Source: Phlebotomus papatasi (Eukaryota > Arthropoda > Insecta > Diptera > Psychodidae). Taken from it: DNA of 64,000 nt. The stretch lies in contig NC_077224.1 in NCBI RefSeq assembly GCF_024763615.1, positions 22,537,078-22,601,077 of the forward strand. The letters run 5' to 3'. The position numbers and the translations under genes were made by a program. Positions 21,406 through 33,088 of this stretch are shown in pieces. The first letter of the stretch is position 1. The number at the start of each line of letters is the position of its first letter. The notes beneath the pieces are model-generated. The model was not told where the DNA came from and made no database searches. It saw nothing but the letters and a program-made list of their open reading frames with translations.

Positions 21406-23169
21406 GCTATGCTGGAGCGACTGCTGTCATAATTAACTAAAATCTTGCAGTCAATTAATCAATAACTTTTATGGAGGAAAGTGAATGGGAATTTTCCAAT
21501 ATTCAGTTCTGTTCAAGTATAAATTTGTGAAACATTTTAATGTTAAATTTAGTGATAAATTTTAAATCAACATTTGAATACTTTTACCACAAAGGCTGAC
21601 TTAAAATTTCCACTTTAAAAAATTTTATTACTTTATAAAAAAAGCTTTTTACAATTGAAAGTTAAGAATGAAATATTAGAAATAATGATTTTTTTAAAAA
21701 AAAATTTTGTTTGTTATTTTTCCAAATTATACCGTGATTAATAACGGAAACTTTCGACTTTGCCTAAATAAATAATTCACTTGAATCACCGTCGCAATTA
21801 GAAATGAGCGGGTAGAGAAAAGGAAAATCTGCACGAAGGGAGAAAATCTTTGCGGTGGAGAGGGTTTGGTGGGTTAAGAAAAATAACACCATTTTACACT
21901 TTCTGAATAATTCATCTGAGACATTGTTTTTCTTGCCGACATTGAGGGCTAGATGGGCAAAGTGGGGTTGGATGATAATTATGGTGTGGGGGAGTTGATG
22001 AAGATTTTGTGACAAGGGTGAATTTTTTCCGTGACTTTTCCCTGAGACAAATTATCGAGAACGGGGAAAGACAGAAGGCGTACATTTGTATCATTTTTTT
22101 CTTGTCATTCTTACCCTTGTCGACTTTTTCGGGGAGTTTCCTTATTCCCCTGCAAGATCTATCAATGGATACGCCAAAACACTCAAAAAGTCAACGATTT
22201 TGACTTGCACGCTCGTCTTTTGAGGGTTAAATTTCTTCAGGCGGTCGGGGAAGGTTGACGCGGAAATGTGTTTTTGGCATTTTGTATGACAACTCACTGC
22301 CAGATAGGCATCAAACACGAGTAATTCAATCCTTAATTGCATTGTAATCATTTGTCTACCATACCCATTTTCATGACTATTTAACATTTATACACGGTGG
22401 AAATTTATGTAGCCAAGAGCGACTTTCCAAATGCGCGATACTCTCCAGCCAATAAATTCACTCTCCGTGGATTGACTAAATAGACAAGCAATCACAATTA
22501 TATCAATATGTGAGAGAGTTAAGATGTCTAATTTATCGGTGGTGCAGAGAAGTATAAAGGTAGAAAAAAGGTAAGAAATCATTTAAGTAATTTATTGTAC
22601 AGTTATTTCGTGATTGTTGGGCGTTAAAATGCACCGACATTTATTCATCTCTTTTAGCGTGTGCAAGAGTCGTTCGTGGCAAATGGTCATCTATCATATT
22701 GTAAATTATATACTATATATAACCCACGATATATATGTATGTATATCTGTATGTGTCGATATATTCAAAACTGCACAACATCTCATAATAATTTCCATTC
22801 ACAATACGACCCAGGGAATATTCAATGTATATAAAAACGGCCCCCTTTGTGCCAAAATACAATAACATAAATTAATGCTTTATGAAAATGGCAAACTAAA
22901 GTCACTATGGGCAAATTTATTCGTGGCGCGGACTAAAGAAAGGGAAAACATGACACAAGTCGTGGACTCCCGCGTAAAGTTCAAGAGTGGATTGAGAGAA
23001 GTTGGTGAGAAATGAAAACAATGCTGAAAAAAAACCAGTAACATAAATAAAATTATCCTTGAATTTTAGTTGAAGATAAGAGATTTTTCAGAGGGACAAC
23101 AGAAAATTTCTAAATTGAAAAATATGACCATTATGAATGGATTTTTTGGAGTGTTGTAAATCGCCATAG
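21406..23169. other. Unique island, possible regulatory DNA
   Basis: 21770-23000 is repeat-free and compositionally mixed, with purine- and pyrimidine-rich runs and TAATTA-type words. Several 60-83-codon frames on both strands overlap and none shows a domain. A short TATATATG-rich run is at 22707-22745. No gene recognised. Confidence 0.4.
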
Positions 23170-23171
23170 TA

Positions 23172-24156
23172 GGGGAAAGTGACCATGCTTGATACGATCC
23201 GAGCTTGATAATAACTATTTTTTTCCTATGTTAATCAATAGTTATGACTCATCGCAATATATTGCAATAGCTGGTGCTAAGCCTCACATTCCCTAAAAAA
23301 ATTAAGATCCTAGCTCTTTTTTCCTAGTTTCAGGAAGCAAAAATCAAAAATAGGCCCAAAACTGTAATTTCGATACATGATATTTCATAAGTATTTCTTA
23401 ATTAATGTTCCTGTTCACGAAAACTACTATCATAGGCACATAGAGGGGTCAGCAGTACTAATATTTATGTAAAAATATTTTTACTTGGTGGACACTGTTT
23501 TTGTGGAAGGTGACAAATTCATAAATTCTACTTGTGTCCATCCTATATTTTAAGAAGGGTCCATGAATGATAATTTTAATGTGGCAACTATATCGTTAGA
23601 TGTGATTATTTCATAATTACACATATTGCAATCCGCCAATTTTATTGACAATTGACATAATCTTCAACTCTGTTGCCTGAATTTTAAGGTTGCAGAATGA
23701 CATTTCCATGGACTCAAAGTGAAAAAATGGTTTTCGCTAGCGCCCTAATGTCATAAAAACATGGCTTAGAAAAATTACATAAAAGTGATTTTAAAACTAA
23801 TAACCAGTCATATAAACGATTTAAGCAGATAGATTAGAGTTCCGTCTAAATATTGACGTGCATTTTTTTGTATCCGGTGAATTTTTTGCAGTGAAAATGG
23901 GCCTCCGAATTGTCGAATCAATTATTATACAGGAAGGCCCCGGACCCAACTTGTATAAAAATCGCTACTGAATTTCCATTTTCTTCTTGAGGAAAATCTA
24001 AGGATTTCCAAGAACTATTTGAGGTTGGATTATGAACCTAATAAGTGATACATTTTTTTGTCATAGTGCAAGAATCGCTTCGGTTTGTGTGTTAATCAGA
24101 AAATAATCAGAAACCTTGGACATCATTTTACAGTATCAAGCATGGTCACTTTCCCC
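23172..24156. mobile_element. 985-bp element with perfect 24-bp inverted ends
   Basis: The first 24 bases, starting GGGGAAAGTGACCATGCTTG, are repeated exactly in inverted orientation at 24133-24156, and TA flanks both ends (23170-23171, 24157-24158). Perfect ends suggest a comparatively young insertion. The interior has no open frame or domain, so it is non-autonomous. A related left end lies near 16361, where no partner was found. Confidence 0.88.
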
Positions 24157-24176
24157 TACCATTACTAAAACTCATA

Positions 24177-25145
24177 AAGGGAGTGCGGTACCTTCGGAAG
24201 AGTTATGAATATGAGCCATGGCTCCAGAAAATGTGTGGTAGAGGGGAAATTAAGCTAATTCAAAACCTATTCCAAATGGAAACTTTTCGCTACTCCAAAT
24301 GGAAACATAATTTTTTTCCGTGATATATACAGTATCAAAATTTTATTTATATATTTTCGATACCTCAGTTTCATTATTTGGTTCATTCTGATCCAAATAA
24401 AGCGAAAATCCATTCATATTCACAAATTTTAATTTATAAATCTCTCAGAAAAATTGAAAGTGTACCTTATCACCATAGAATTTTTCATCAATTAACCATG
24501 TTTTCTAATGAAGACACACAATAGGGTGATTTATGTAATATTTCTGGCAAAATTAATTACCAGAAATAATTACCTATTTCGTGAACAAAAAGCATTTTTC
24601 TGATGTGTCTGCAAATGCTTCAATAGGACACACCGGAAATAAGATTTTTTGGAGAGATTTTCTTATTGTTTTAGATGGGAAAGGATAAAAGACCAGGAAT
24701 AAGAACAAATCCTTTACTCAGGAGCAAATCAACAAGGTTTTGGAAGCCTTTCATCGCGGTTTCACTTACACTGTTTGTCTCCAATTAGAAACTTTCCCTT
24801 GTCTCCATTTGGATTAATTTGTTTCCAATTGCAGCATTTTGCACTCGTGTATTTTTCTTGTATTTAAGAAATTTTCAAATTATATTTAAAGAATTTTTAC
24901 TAAAGAGTAACATTCTAGAAGAGTCAAGGAGCAAATTTATGTAATTCTCTTCAGAAAAAATATGAACCTTATGTGTTGAATCTTCTGTCAAAGTTAAAGC
25001 GTCTGGAAATTGTTTTGAATTAGGACATTTACCCTAGTATTGGCTATTAAAATATATATTACTATGGATTAGATTTTCATAAAATGCATATGGAAAAAAT
25101 GAGTTGTCTGAAGCTTAAATCGTCCGAACGTACCATGCTTCCCCC
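24177..25145. mobile_element. Family M MITE split by a nested element
   Basis: The left end AAGGGAGTGCGGTACCTTCG and the right segment GAGTTGTCTGAAGCTTAAAT with GTCCGAACGTACCATGC match the family M copy at 8432-8649. The terminal bases are decayed. Removing 24241-25036 leaves about 170 bp. Confidence 0.65.
24241..25034. mobile_element. 794-bp TIR element nested in family M
   Basis: TA at 24239-24240 and 25035-25036 flanks ends sharing GGGGAAATTAAGCTAATTCA (left) and, in reverse complement, GGGTAAATGTCCTAATTCAA (right). The word CCAAATGGAAAC occurs twice near the left end and its complement form near 24805-24835. Non-coding. Confidence 0.65.
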
Positions 25146-25149
25146 TTCT

Positions 25150-25660
25150 TCATCTCAAGAAAATACACAAAGAAAAGTTAAAGAAACTTAATATACCGTT
25201 TCAGCTTTAAGATTTTTGACATTTGACACTTGACACTTTAAAATTCAAAATTATAAAAAAAAAATGAAAACTATTTATGATTTTTTGAAATGGAAAAAAT
25301 CATACGAACAAATGTTTATAACAGTACAAATATGGAGCTCAGAATAGAAAATGAACACATCATGTGCTTTAATACTTTAATTCGGATTCGATGCACAATA
25401 TTTCGGATCTTGTTCGATTCATATCACTTCTTATCAGTAAAAGATTGTTGTACCGTCGTTGCGAGTGACTTTGCACTTTTTCGCTATTTTTCAATTTTAT
25501 TCTTTAAAAATGGATAATTAAATTAAAAGAAGGGTCTAAATGGGTAAAATCATTTGTATTTAGTAGTTAGTGAATGGATTTTATGCCACTACAATTTATT
25601 TTAGAGAATTTTATTATATTGAAAAAAAAAATTAAGAAAAACGGATTGCTTTTGGGATAA
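25150..25660. other. AT-rich stretch with an outlying element end
   Basis: At 25455-25480 is GCGAGTGACTTTGCACTTTT, a second copy of the left end of the element at 25664-27120, so a related or duplicated end lies here. The 75-codon plus-strand frame at 25290-25517 shows no domain. Confidence 0.4.
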
Positions 25661-25663
25661 GGT

Positions 25664-26084
25664 GCGAGTGACTGCACTTTTTGATTAAGATTAAAAAATC
25701 AACAATTTCTAATAGTAACCGACAATGAAGGTCTTCACATCTAAGGGTAAGATCCAGGTCATCTACAAGATGATGTGGTCGCCATCCTGATTTGACGTTT
25801 CTGATCTCCATTTTGAATAAATGTCAAAATTTAAAACTCGTCCGATGGGGCTGAAGTTTTAGTATATTGTACCTGATGTTAAGACCTGTTTAGATCGTAT
25901 CTTTGTTTCAGTCTACGTAAAGCAGAATACTTAAATACAGAAGCTTAAAGTTTAAAATTTTGAAATATTCATATTTTGGGGGTCTTTACTTTTTAATATT
26001 GAATATTTGAGGCCTAAATAAAATATTTTAGTAAACATTAAAATGGTTGAGACTTTTATTTTATTTTATATATTTATTCCCTCG

Positions 26085-26143
<59 letters not shown>

Positions 26144-27120
26144 AAAAATTCATATATTTATTTTTATTTTTTAACCTTTGCAACAATAATTTTTCAGATG
26201 CTCAAACAATATTCTATTATAAGTAAAAATATAACTTTTCTTATTTCTTGTTTTTTAGACCTATCATCTAAAGTTAGCGCTCTCCTTTTTGTAATGGTTT
26301 ACATTTACATTTTACATTTATTGATAAAACAGTAGGGCAAGCCCTCTTATACAAGAAAAGTGTACATAATGAAAGATAAAAAAAACAATATACAAATAAA
26401 CAACAGAAAATAAAATTAATTTTGTATTCATGAAAGTGTCAATATTTTTAACTTAAAGCCCCTATACCCAGACAATTCCGTGACCTAGGTCGGCTTATAT
26501 ATATGTTCTAAAAAGGTCTTGACATTAGCTAGAACATACTAAAATTTCTGCTAATTCGACCGTATTTTAAGTTTTGACAGTTATTCAAAATAGCGGACAG
26601 AAACGTCAAATCGAGATGGCTACCACACCGTTTTGTAGATTTCATGCATTTTATCTTAAGTTCCCATATGAATGGAAAATTTTTATTCAATTACTTTTCT
26701 AATTATGCTTTAGAAAGACCGTTATTTACCGTTTTATAAATCTTAAATCATGCGTTCCTAGATAGAAAATAATGAAAAGGCTTTTTATTAGAAAACAAAA
26801 ATTACCAAAATCGAATTGGATTATTCTAGCCAGATAAATTTCGAACAGATTTAGACAATTTACTACTCTGAAACCGCTTTTGGAATTAGACCTTCAGATA
26901 ACTTTTTCACAGAGCCGTTTTTGGCAAAATATTTATAGAATTATTTGCATTTTATTGAATATTACTGAAACTATAAGTATCCTTTTGAGGGATCCTTGTA
27001 CGTTACTTGATTTCTTGACACATCCATATATACTTTGACATGGTAGAACGGATCATCGAAGACCATCAAAAAGTGCTAGAATTTAAGAAAGTCTTACGGA
27101 AAGCAGAGTGCAGTCACTCA
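25664..27120. mobile_element. 1.46-kb element with long inverted arms
   Basis: The end GAGTGACTGCAC is found at 25666 and, inverted, at 27108-27119. Further in, arms pair imperfectly over about 200 bp: CGCCATCCTGATTTGACGTT with AACGTCAAATCGAGATGGCT, and TTTAGTATATTGTACCTGAT with AGCTAGAACATACTAAAATT. The middle holds an (AT)n run. No target duplication is obvious. Confidence 0.6.
26089..26141. repeat. (AT)n microsatellite
   Basis: Uninterrupted AT dinucleotides for about 53 bp. Confidence 0.95.
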
Positions 27121-27161
27121 CAATTACGTTATTAAAAAGTTTCCATCCATCCATCTCTTAT

Positions 27162-27192
27162 ATATCCATCTCTTAATATAAGAGATGGATAT
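27162..27192. repeat. Perfect 14-bp-arm palindrome
   Basis: ATATCCATCTCTTA, three loop bases (ATA), then the exact complement TAAGAGATGGATAT. It lies just outside the element ending at 27120 and follows short direct repeats of CCATC. Confidence 0.85.
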
Positions 27193-28430
27193 TATTTTTG
27201 TTTTCATTTTTTTTTTCAAGATAATTTTTATCATCAGTATCTGAAGGAACAGTTTATATTCTATTTTAATGAGGAGAAACTCTGTAAGTAATGTACTGAA
27301 TTTTAGAAATTTACCATCAATTTTAGCAACATTGTTAGCAAGACAATCCCTAACTTCCTGAAGTCCTTTTTGCATTATAATTAATCACAGTGAAAATTTA
27401 CAGAGATAATTTTTCAGAGGGTGTTGGGAGTGGGGGAGAATGGTTTGAAATGGTGTGGGTGAATCCGATATAAATACATTGTGATGGATATCCCGTCATG
27501 GGATTGTCTTTTCATTTTAATTTAATCTGTAGAGTCATGCAGAGGTCACCCATTAATTTTTCATTGGTCGCCTCACACTGTTAGTTGCCATCAGTGGCTG
27601 ATTAATCGTCTGTGCGATTCAGTGAGGCCAAATGATAAATGATCAGCTGAGGAACATGGTTTCATAGTAATTATTTCATCATTAGTTTACTTTCTGTTGT
27701 TTGTACGTTTTCGCCTTCTCGTCATCGCACAATGTGGAGTCGTCTCCTCAATGCTTTTGTGTCTGCCTGGCCGTTCTTCTGTTTGACTGGGCGCTGGAAG
27801 AGGCTGAGGGGGACAAGCCATGTGAACGTGTGTGTTAAACACATTACTTTGGGGTCTCCATGATAAATGATCCAATCACAGTTGACAGCTGACCATTATT
27901 TTTTTCCCTTGCTCCTCTCTAGCCATTTTTAGTTCTATGGGATTCCTTTTGCGGCGGCGTCTTGTAGATTTTGGCCTCCTGAGATGTGTATGTTGTGTTG
28001 TCCAAAAGTCAAATAGACAGACAAATGGAAACATGAGATGAATCGTTTTGTTAGCCACGTGATGACTTGCTGGGCTTTCCCTATAGGGCACCCTTCCATG
28101 ATATTTCAAAAATGAGGAAATTTCCATGGAATTTCCTAGAATATTCCATGATAGAATTTAATATCTATATAGATAGAGTGAATTCAAGTCATCAAAGAAA
28201 AGCTCTTCTTCAATCTTGCCCAACCATAAGCAAGTTATGAAGGTCTATCTATATCCTGGATCGAAAGCTCTGGATAAGATTAAAAAAAATGGTCAAGACT
28301 GAAGAAGTGTTTTACTTTTCACAGTGACTTTAAATACACCAGCCATCGGCGGAAAGTCCCTTATCTATACGTATCATGTCAGTTCTTCATCCAATGAATT
28401 CTACAACTTTCTTTTATAAAAGCTTCATAC
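27193..28430. other. Unique island
   Basis: 27400-28140 is repeat-free and richer in G+C. Minus-strand frames at 27687-27875 and 27876-28127 are short and without motif. 28140-28430 is moderately AT-rich and unremarkable. No gene recognised. Confidence 0.4.
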
Positions 28431-28576
28431 TAGAGACTAATGGCTCAGACTTAGCGCTTAAGTCGTAGTCTGAAAAGACTGGCTGCGGCTAAGTCCAAAA
28501 ATTTGCAGATTTAAGCGATCTTCAGACTAGAGGCATAGCCCAGTTCCCGAAGGTATAAAAATCCTAAATAGCAATA

Positions 28577-28916
28577 CAGTAGAACCCCGCTATTGGCCAT
28601 CGCTCTATAGACCATTATTTAACGACAGTTGATTTCAAAACACTGATTTTAAGTTAGGTTATGTTTTCTAGTACGCAACATGCAATGTTGTCATAATTAT
28701 TTTAATATTTTTGGCAAACTTAATTGAGTAGTTGTGATAATTGTGATTTATAATGAAGAGAGCGAGGACAAGTACCACAATCGCAAAGAAAGTGGAAGCT
28801 GTTGAGCAATTTCAATACTAAAAGTCGTTGATTTTTTTAAAAAAAATTACATGGACTATAGTGAGATCCAAATGTCAAATCTGGAACCAAATATGGACTA
28901 TATCGAGGTTCTACTG
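28577..28916 (+). mobile_element. 340-bp pogo/Tigger deletion derivative
   Basis: Ends CAGTAGAACCCCGCTATTGG and reverse-complement CAGTAGAACCTCGATATAGT, with TA at 28575-28576 and 28917-28918, are typical pogo/Tigger termini. It keeps the first 22 codons of a transposase (next entry) and then jumps to the far end. The copy at 58464-58692 shares the same internal deletion, so both come from one non-autonomous source. Confidence 0.85.
28753..28821 (+). pseudogene. 22-codon N-terminus of a pogo-type transposase
   Basis: ATG at 28753 opens MKRARTSTTIAKKVEAVEQF and then QY and a stop at 28819-28821. A basic start followed by IAKKVEAVEQF fits the beginning of the helix-turn-helix region (HTH_psq or CENP-B N-terminal type) of pogo/Tigger transposases. 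The rest of the protein has been lost by internal deletion. The same 22 codons, with one change (E to G at residue 15), survive at 58558-58626. Family assignment rests on the element ends and this short basic N-terminus. Confidence 0.6.
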
Positions 28917-29397
28917 TAATCTTTTTTGGTTTATCAGAATATAATACCATTTGCCCTAAATAATCTAATCCCAATTGTGATTTCTACAAAAAATCTTGAA
29001 TGATAAGAAATTATAGCAGTTAAGCCATATCGCTAAGCCTTAGGTCTGATGAAACCCGTATTAACTAATACGGATTTCAGACTTAAGGCTTAACCATATG
29101 GCTTAACTTCTTTATATTCTTATCAATCAGGATTTTTTGCAAATTTTGGATTTAGAATTGGATATTATGGGTAAATGATGCATTACATTCTGAGAAAGTA
29201 ATAAAATTGCTTGTTATTAAGAATTTGGAGACCCTTGAGAACTGGACTAAATCTCTAGTCTGAAGACCGCTAAGACCGCCTAAGTCCTCGTTGAAATGAT
29301 GGTTTAGTGCTTTGTTAGTGGCTTATCGTTGATGACGCACCCTTACAATTGCACAGTGAAACATATCAGTCATTACAGAGATGAAAAAAGAATTATA

Positions 29398-29788
29398 GGG
29401 TAAGTGTGCCAAATTTTAGGCATAGTTGCATGCAAGCGCCAAAGTCTCAAGTTTGAAATGTAATATCTTTAATTGGTTTTTTCATTCCTTCTATTTAAGG
29501 AGTGTCGCTTAGAACTTTGTAGACAGTTTATCGTTTTTATTTATAGACATAGCATATAGACATAGCTTTGGTGCCCTATTTCGGCCACCTTCATTCTCAT
29601 AGTTCTATACCCTTAGGGAATTCTTCCAATATCTTTTTCACGTCATCTCGTTTGTCGAAACTACATTTTTTATTATTCTTTTGCATTATATAATCTCTGG
29701 ATTATGTAAATTTAAAAATTTATGAAAATTCGAGGAACAAAACAGGTGGCCGGAATTGCAAGCTGGCCGGAATTTGGCACATTTACTC
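29398..29788. mobile_element. Family A MITE, uninterrupted copy
   Basis: Ends GGGTAAGTGTGCCAAATTTT and reverse-complement GAGTAAATGTGCCAAATTCC, with TA at 29396-29397 and 29789-29790. Subterminal GGCCGGAATT words are repeated. It gives the empty-site reference for the insertions at 5390 and 35727. Confidence 0.85.
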
Positions 29789-29919
29789 TACGCATATTCA
29801 GGTTGTATTTTATGATGTTTTGAACAAAAACCTGAGTTACTAAAAAAATATGTAAGTTCACTTACATATTTTCCAAAACTTAACCTTCAGTAAGAAGTTT
29901 TTAAAATTTCTAGAAATAG

Positions 29920-30240
29920 GGTAGTGTCCTCCCAAATAAGAAAAATGCATGATACGTTGTCGAGAAATGGGGAAAAAATAAGGTCGCTTTAATGATCCTT
30001 GGTTCGATATAACAGGGGCGAGAGCGGGGGAGGGTTGCCTCAAAAGTCCAAGTCGCTATCTCTAACCGTTTAGCCTCTAGGTCTAATGAAGACCGCAAGA
30101 ACAGACGAAGGGGGGACAAACAGCGTGACGTCAAAAAACTCAAAACTTCAGATTTGAAAAGGATTTCAAATTCACAATCGAGGGATTATATATACTGCTG
30201 TCTCGCTGGAGTTCGAGTAGTAAAATGCGTTATAGGGATT
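29920..30240 (+). repeat. Partial family J repeat
   Basis: Shares AAGTCGCTATCTCTAACCGTTT and GGAGTTCGAGTAGTAAAAT (in part) with the copy at 19895-20320. Diverged and truncated. Frames at 29858-30143 are shadows. Confidence 0.45.
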
Positions 30241-31902
30241 CGGAATAGAAAAGATGAAAAAGGTGAAGATTGAAGATGATCTTTCAAGAGTGATGAGCAT
30301 CATTAGTCAATGATACATTTTTTGGCGCCAAAAGACAGAGAGTGAGCGAACGAAAAGCCCCTTCGATAATTCTATTACATGAAATTAATAATGACTTGGC
30401 TTGAAATGAAAAATGAATGGTTGATTCTTTGTGATTGAATGAATGATGTTTCATCCACACGGTGTGTGTGATTATTAATTAAAATTTCAACTCAATAATT
30501 ATCCGAGTTGATTGTGAAATGTTTTTATTATATGATTACTATTGAATGAAGAGATGGATGGACGGTTGCGAGAGAATATGCCATAAAGGGGTTTCTCTTC
30601 GGCAAAATGTTTGGAGGAAATGGCAAAATAATGAAAGAATCATCGATCAAAGTCAAGTCAGCGTTCATTAAACGTCATATGTAGATGATGAATTGATTCT
30701 GGTACACCTCGAAGATGTTTTTATTGGGATTGAGTTCGCGGATCACATTTTGACGTTCATAAACTCTAGCACTCCTCCCTCTTTTTCATTCATAATAAAA
30801 TTTTCAACCACCAAGAAAATTCAATGTAAAACATCTTTTATAACAAATTCCCCGCAAAACTTTCCTTCTTTCCATTTGACGTTACATCAACCAAAAAAAA
30901 AATAGTTGGTATATTGAAAGATCACTTTGATATAATTAATGATGATACTCGATTTAATTGTAAGCTCAATAATCGCATAATATATTGCCAACATATCTTA
31001 GCAATATCGCCATGCTAAATCATTCATTTCAGACTCTATAAAAGAAACGCTGAGCAGGGTGATTCAACAAGTGACAAACAACCCGGCTGACCTTCAAATA
31101 AAACGTAGACTTTTTTCTCGGAGTATAATTTCTGCGAATTATGTGTTTAGGCCTGGTTATTATTTATGAGTTATTTTTGAATTAGCCTTTCGATTATACC
31201 AGCAGGCACATTTTTTTCCTCCACACTCAAATTTGAAATGCTAATGCGTAACCATTTTTCATCAATTTGGATGCTTTTCATCACAAATTGGCAAGTTTTT
31301 GCACGAATATCGATTTGTTTGGTTTTTGTTTCATAGACGATGATTAAGATTTTATAGCCATATTTTTAGTTATAGCTGAATTGATTAGCTTATTGAAACT
31401 TTCTCCATTTTCTACGTACCCTATTATTTGTGATGAAATAAATACAATTATTGTTCATTTTTTCTTAAGAATCTATATGCCAGAAAAGTCTTAACCGATA
31501 TTGGTAAGAGGAAAGTGACTGAAATTGGTTGTTAAATAATGTGGAGATTAATTTCGTTCCAATACTTTCTTAGCGAAATCCTACTACTTCATTTAAACGA
31601 AATTATATAGTCGATATAGGGATGTAAAGCTTCCTTAGTTATCTTCTATTCCGAAACCGATCATAAATTATTTACTTTTAAACTTTAAAACTTAAAAAAA
31701 TACAAAATTTGAAAATAATGATAAAGAGTAGGATAAAAATACTAAGTTGATTTCATTATTTAAATTTGAGTTGCATAGATTAGAACCAAAGTATTTTTAA
31801 TCACCTTTATAATGAAAAATAATGAACAAATGATCTACATAGGTGATAGTAAACATTGAACAGATATTCTTTGTGAAAGGAAAAAACTCTGTTAAAGGTG
31901 AA
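30241..31902. other. Unique to AT-rich stretch, no gene recognised
   Basis: 30250-30780 is repeat-free mixed sequence; 30900-31900 is increasingly AT-rich. The plus-strand frame at 30693-30905 has no motif. No inverted repeats of note. Confidence 0.35.
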
Positions 31903-31904
31903 TA

Positions 31905-33086
31905 GGGTAGATGTTGGTATTATTGATCAGTTAAGAAAATGATCATCTTTAACAGACAAAAAACCATATATATTCGTATTTTTAAGTGAAAACTTTTTAT
32001 AGTCAATCTTGAAGATGCCCTCTACAAGATCGACCACTCACATTCTTGATATATTTATTTTGGAGCGGTTTAAAACACAAAAAACTTTTCGAAGTGAATT
32101 TGCATGTAATATCGGTCAGCTGATGGTATTATCGATCAGTCGATGCTTGTAAAATCGATCAAGGAAAAAATAGGTTTTACACGTGCCATCAGGGAGTGTG
32201 AATATGTATTTTATATTTTCTGAATTTGTATTTTATATTTTTCAGAATGTCAATCCGGGTTCTGGGATGCAAATGTGAGGCTAGGGCGGACAGTTTGGGC
32301 AGCTGGAGGAACGTCGCTTCCTTCACAACATTTGCACACTGTCGAGAAGTTGATCTTTGGTAATTGGATGATCCACAGTAGCCCGTGAAAGGACCCAAGC
32401 TTCCAGCGATTCCTCGTGTTCTCTTGAAAGGACTGCAGAAGCGCCGATACGTCTTTCTTTCGGACTGGTTCCCTTCAATTTCCCGTACAGTGTTCCGTAC
32501 GGCACATTTTGTATATCCGAGCTGCCTCTCTAATGCTAAGTCCATTCCTGGTATCCTCAAGGGCTTTTGCCAGTTCATCATTCCGGTATTGAAGGCGTTT
32601 TATTTTAGTGTTTTTACCATGTTTTTGCTGAAGAGAATATTGATCGATATTCTATACATCAGAATTTGAGATTACCGATTGCAGAAAATCTCTTATTACG
32701 CTCAACTAACAGTACTTACCTATGAAATCTTCATATATAAGCTTCAATCCTTAATTGGATTCCAATATCTATTGGAAACAATTCACTGACAAAACTGACT
32801 GTATTTGCTTAAGACAAATGGCAGTAAAGTGAATTTTTGGAATGGCTACTATTGTAATTTTGTGCACACATTTTTAAAAATCACTTTTCTTGTGCAAGTA
32901 TTACTGTAAAAATTGTGAAATTTTTTATTTGACATCGTGAAACATGAAATAATTAAACAATCATATAATAATTAAAGTTTATGTGGAAAAATTATTTGTT
33001 TTTACTCATAAATTGAGGGAGAAGTCGATATTACAAGCATCGCTTGATCGACATTAGGAACATCTTGGTATTACCAGCGTCTACCC
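31905..33086 (-). mobile_element. 1.18-kb Tigger-like element with a transposase relic
   Basis: Ends GGGTAGATGTTGGTATTATT and reverse-complement GGGTAGACGCTGGTAATACC are inverted repeats flanked by TA (31903-31904, 33087-33088). GATCAA/TTGATC words follow each end. The interior on the minus strand holds the N-terminal part of a Tigger-type transposase (32323-32620). The catalytic part is missing, so it is a deletion derivative. Confidence 0.85.
32323..32620 (-). pseudogene. Tigger/pogo-type transposase, N-terminal fragment
   Basis: From an ATG at 32620 the minus strand reads MVKTLK and then, after one frame change, RLQYRNDELAKALEDTRNGL and SIREAARIYK. After a second frame change near 32507 it continues VPYGTLYGKLKGTSPKERRI, GASAVLSREHEESLEAWVL and SRATVDHPITKDQLLDSVQM, stopping at 32323-32325. 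The first block is an HTH_psq DNA-binding domain (pattern L-x2-AL ... G-S-x-R-x-AA ... Y-x-VP-x-TL-x-KL-x-G). The second is the start of the CENP-B-type second helix-turn-helix domain. In an intact protein these bind the element's ends. The DDE catalytic domain is absent and there are two frameshifts, so it is non-functional. It lies centrally in the TA-flanked element at 31905-33086. Confidence 0.85.
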
Positions 33087-33088
33087 TA

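Larger units (their letters stand above)
28433..29325. repeat. Giant hairpin (family R) centred near 29063
   Basis: Two arms of roughly 260 bp pair: GTTAAGCCATATCGCTAAGC with GGCTTAACCATATGGCTTAA, AAAAATCTTGAATGATAAGA with its inverted match near 29122-29142, and outer CTTCAGACTAGAGGCATAGC with AATCTCTAGTCTGAAGACCG. The left arm carries a 340-bp pogo derivative; the right arm is uninterrupted and shows the pre-insertion sequence. Long inverted arms suggest a non-autonomous foldback element. Confidence 0.8.
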
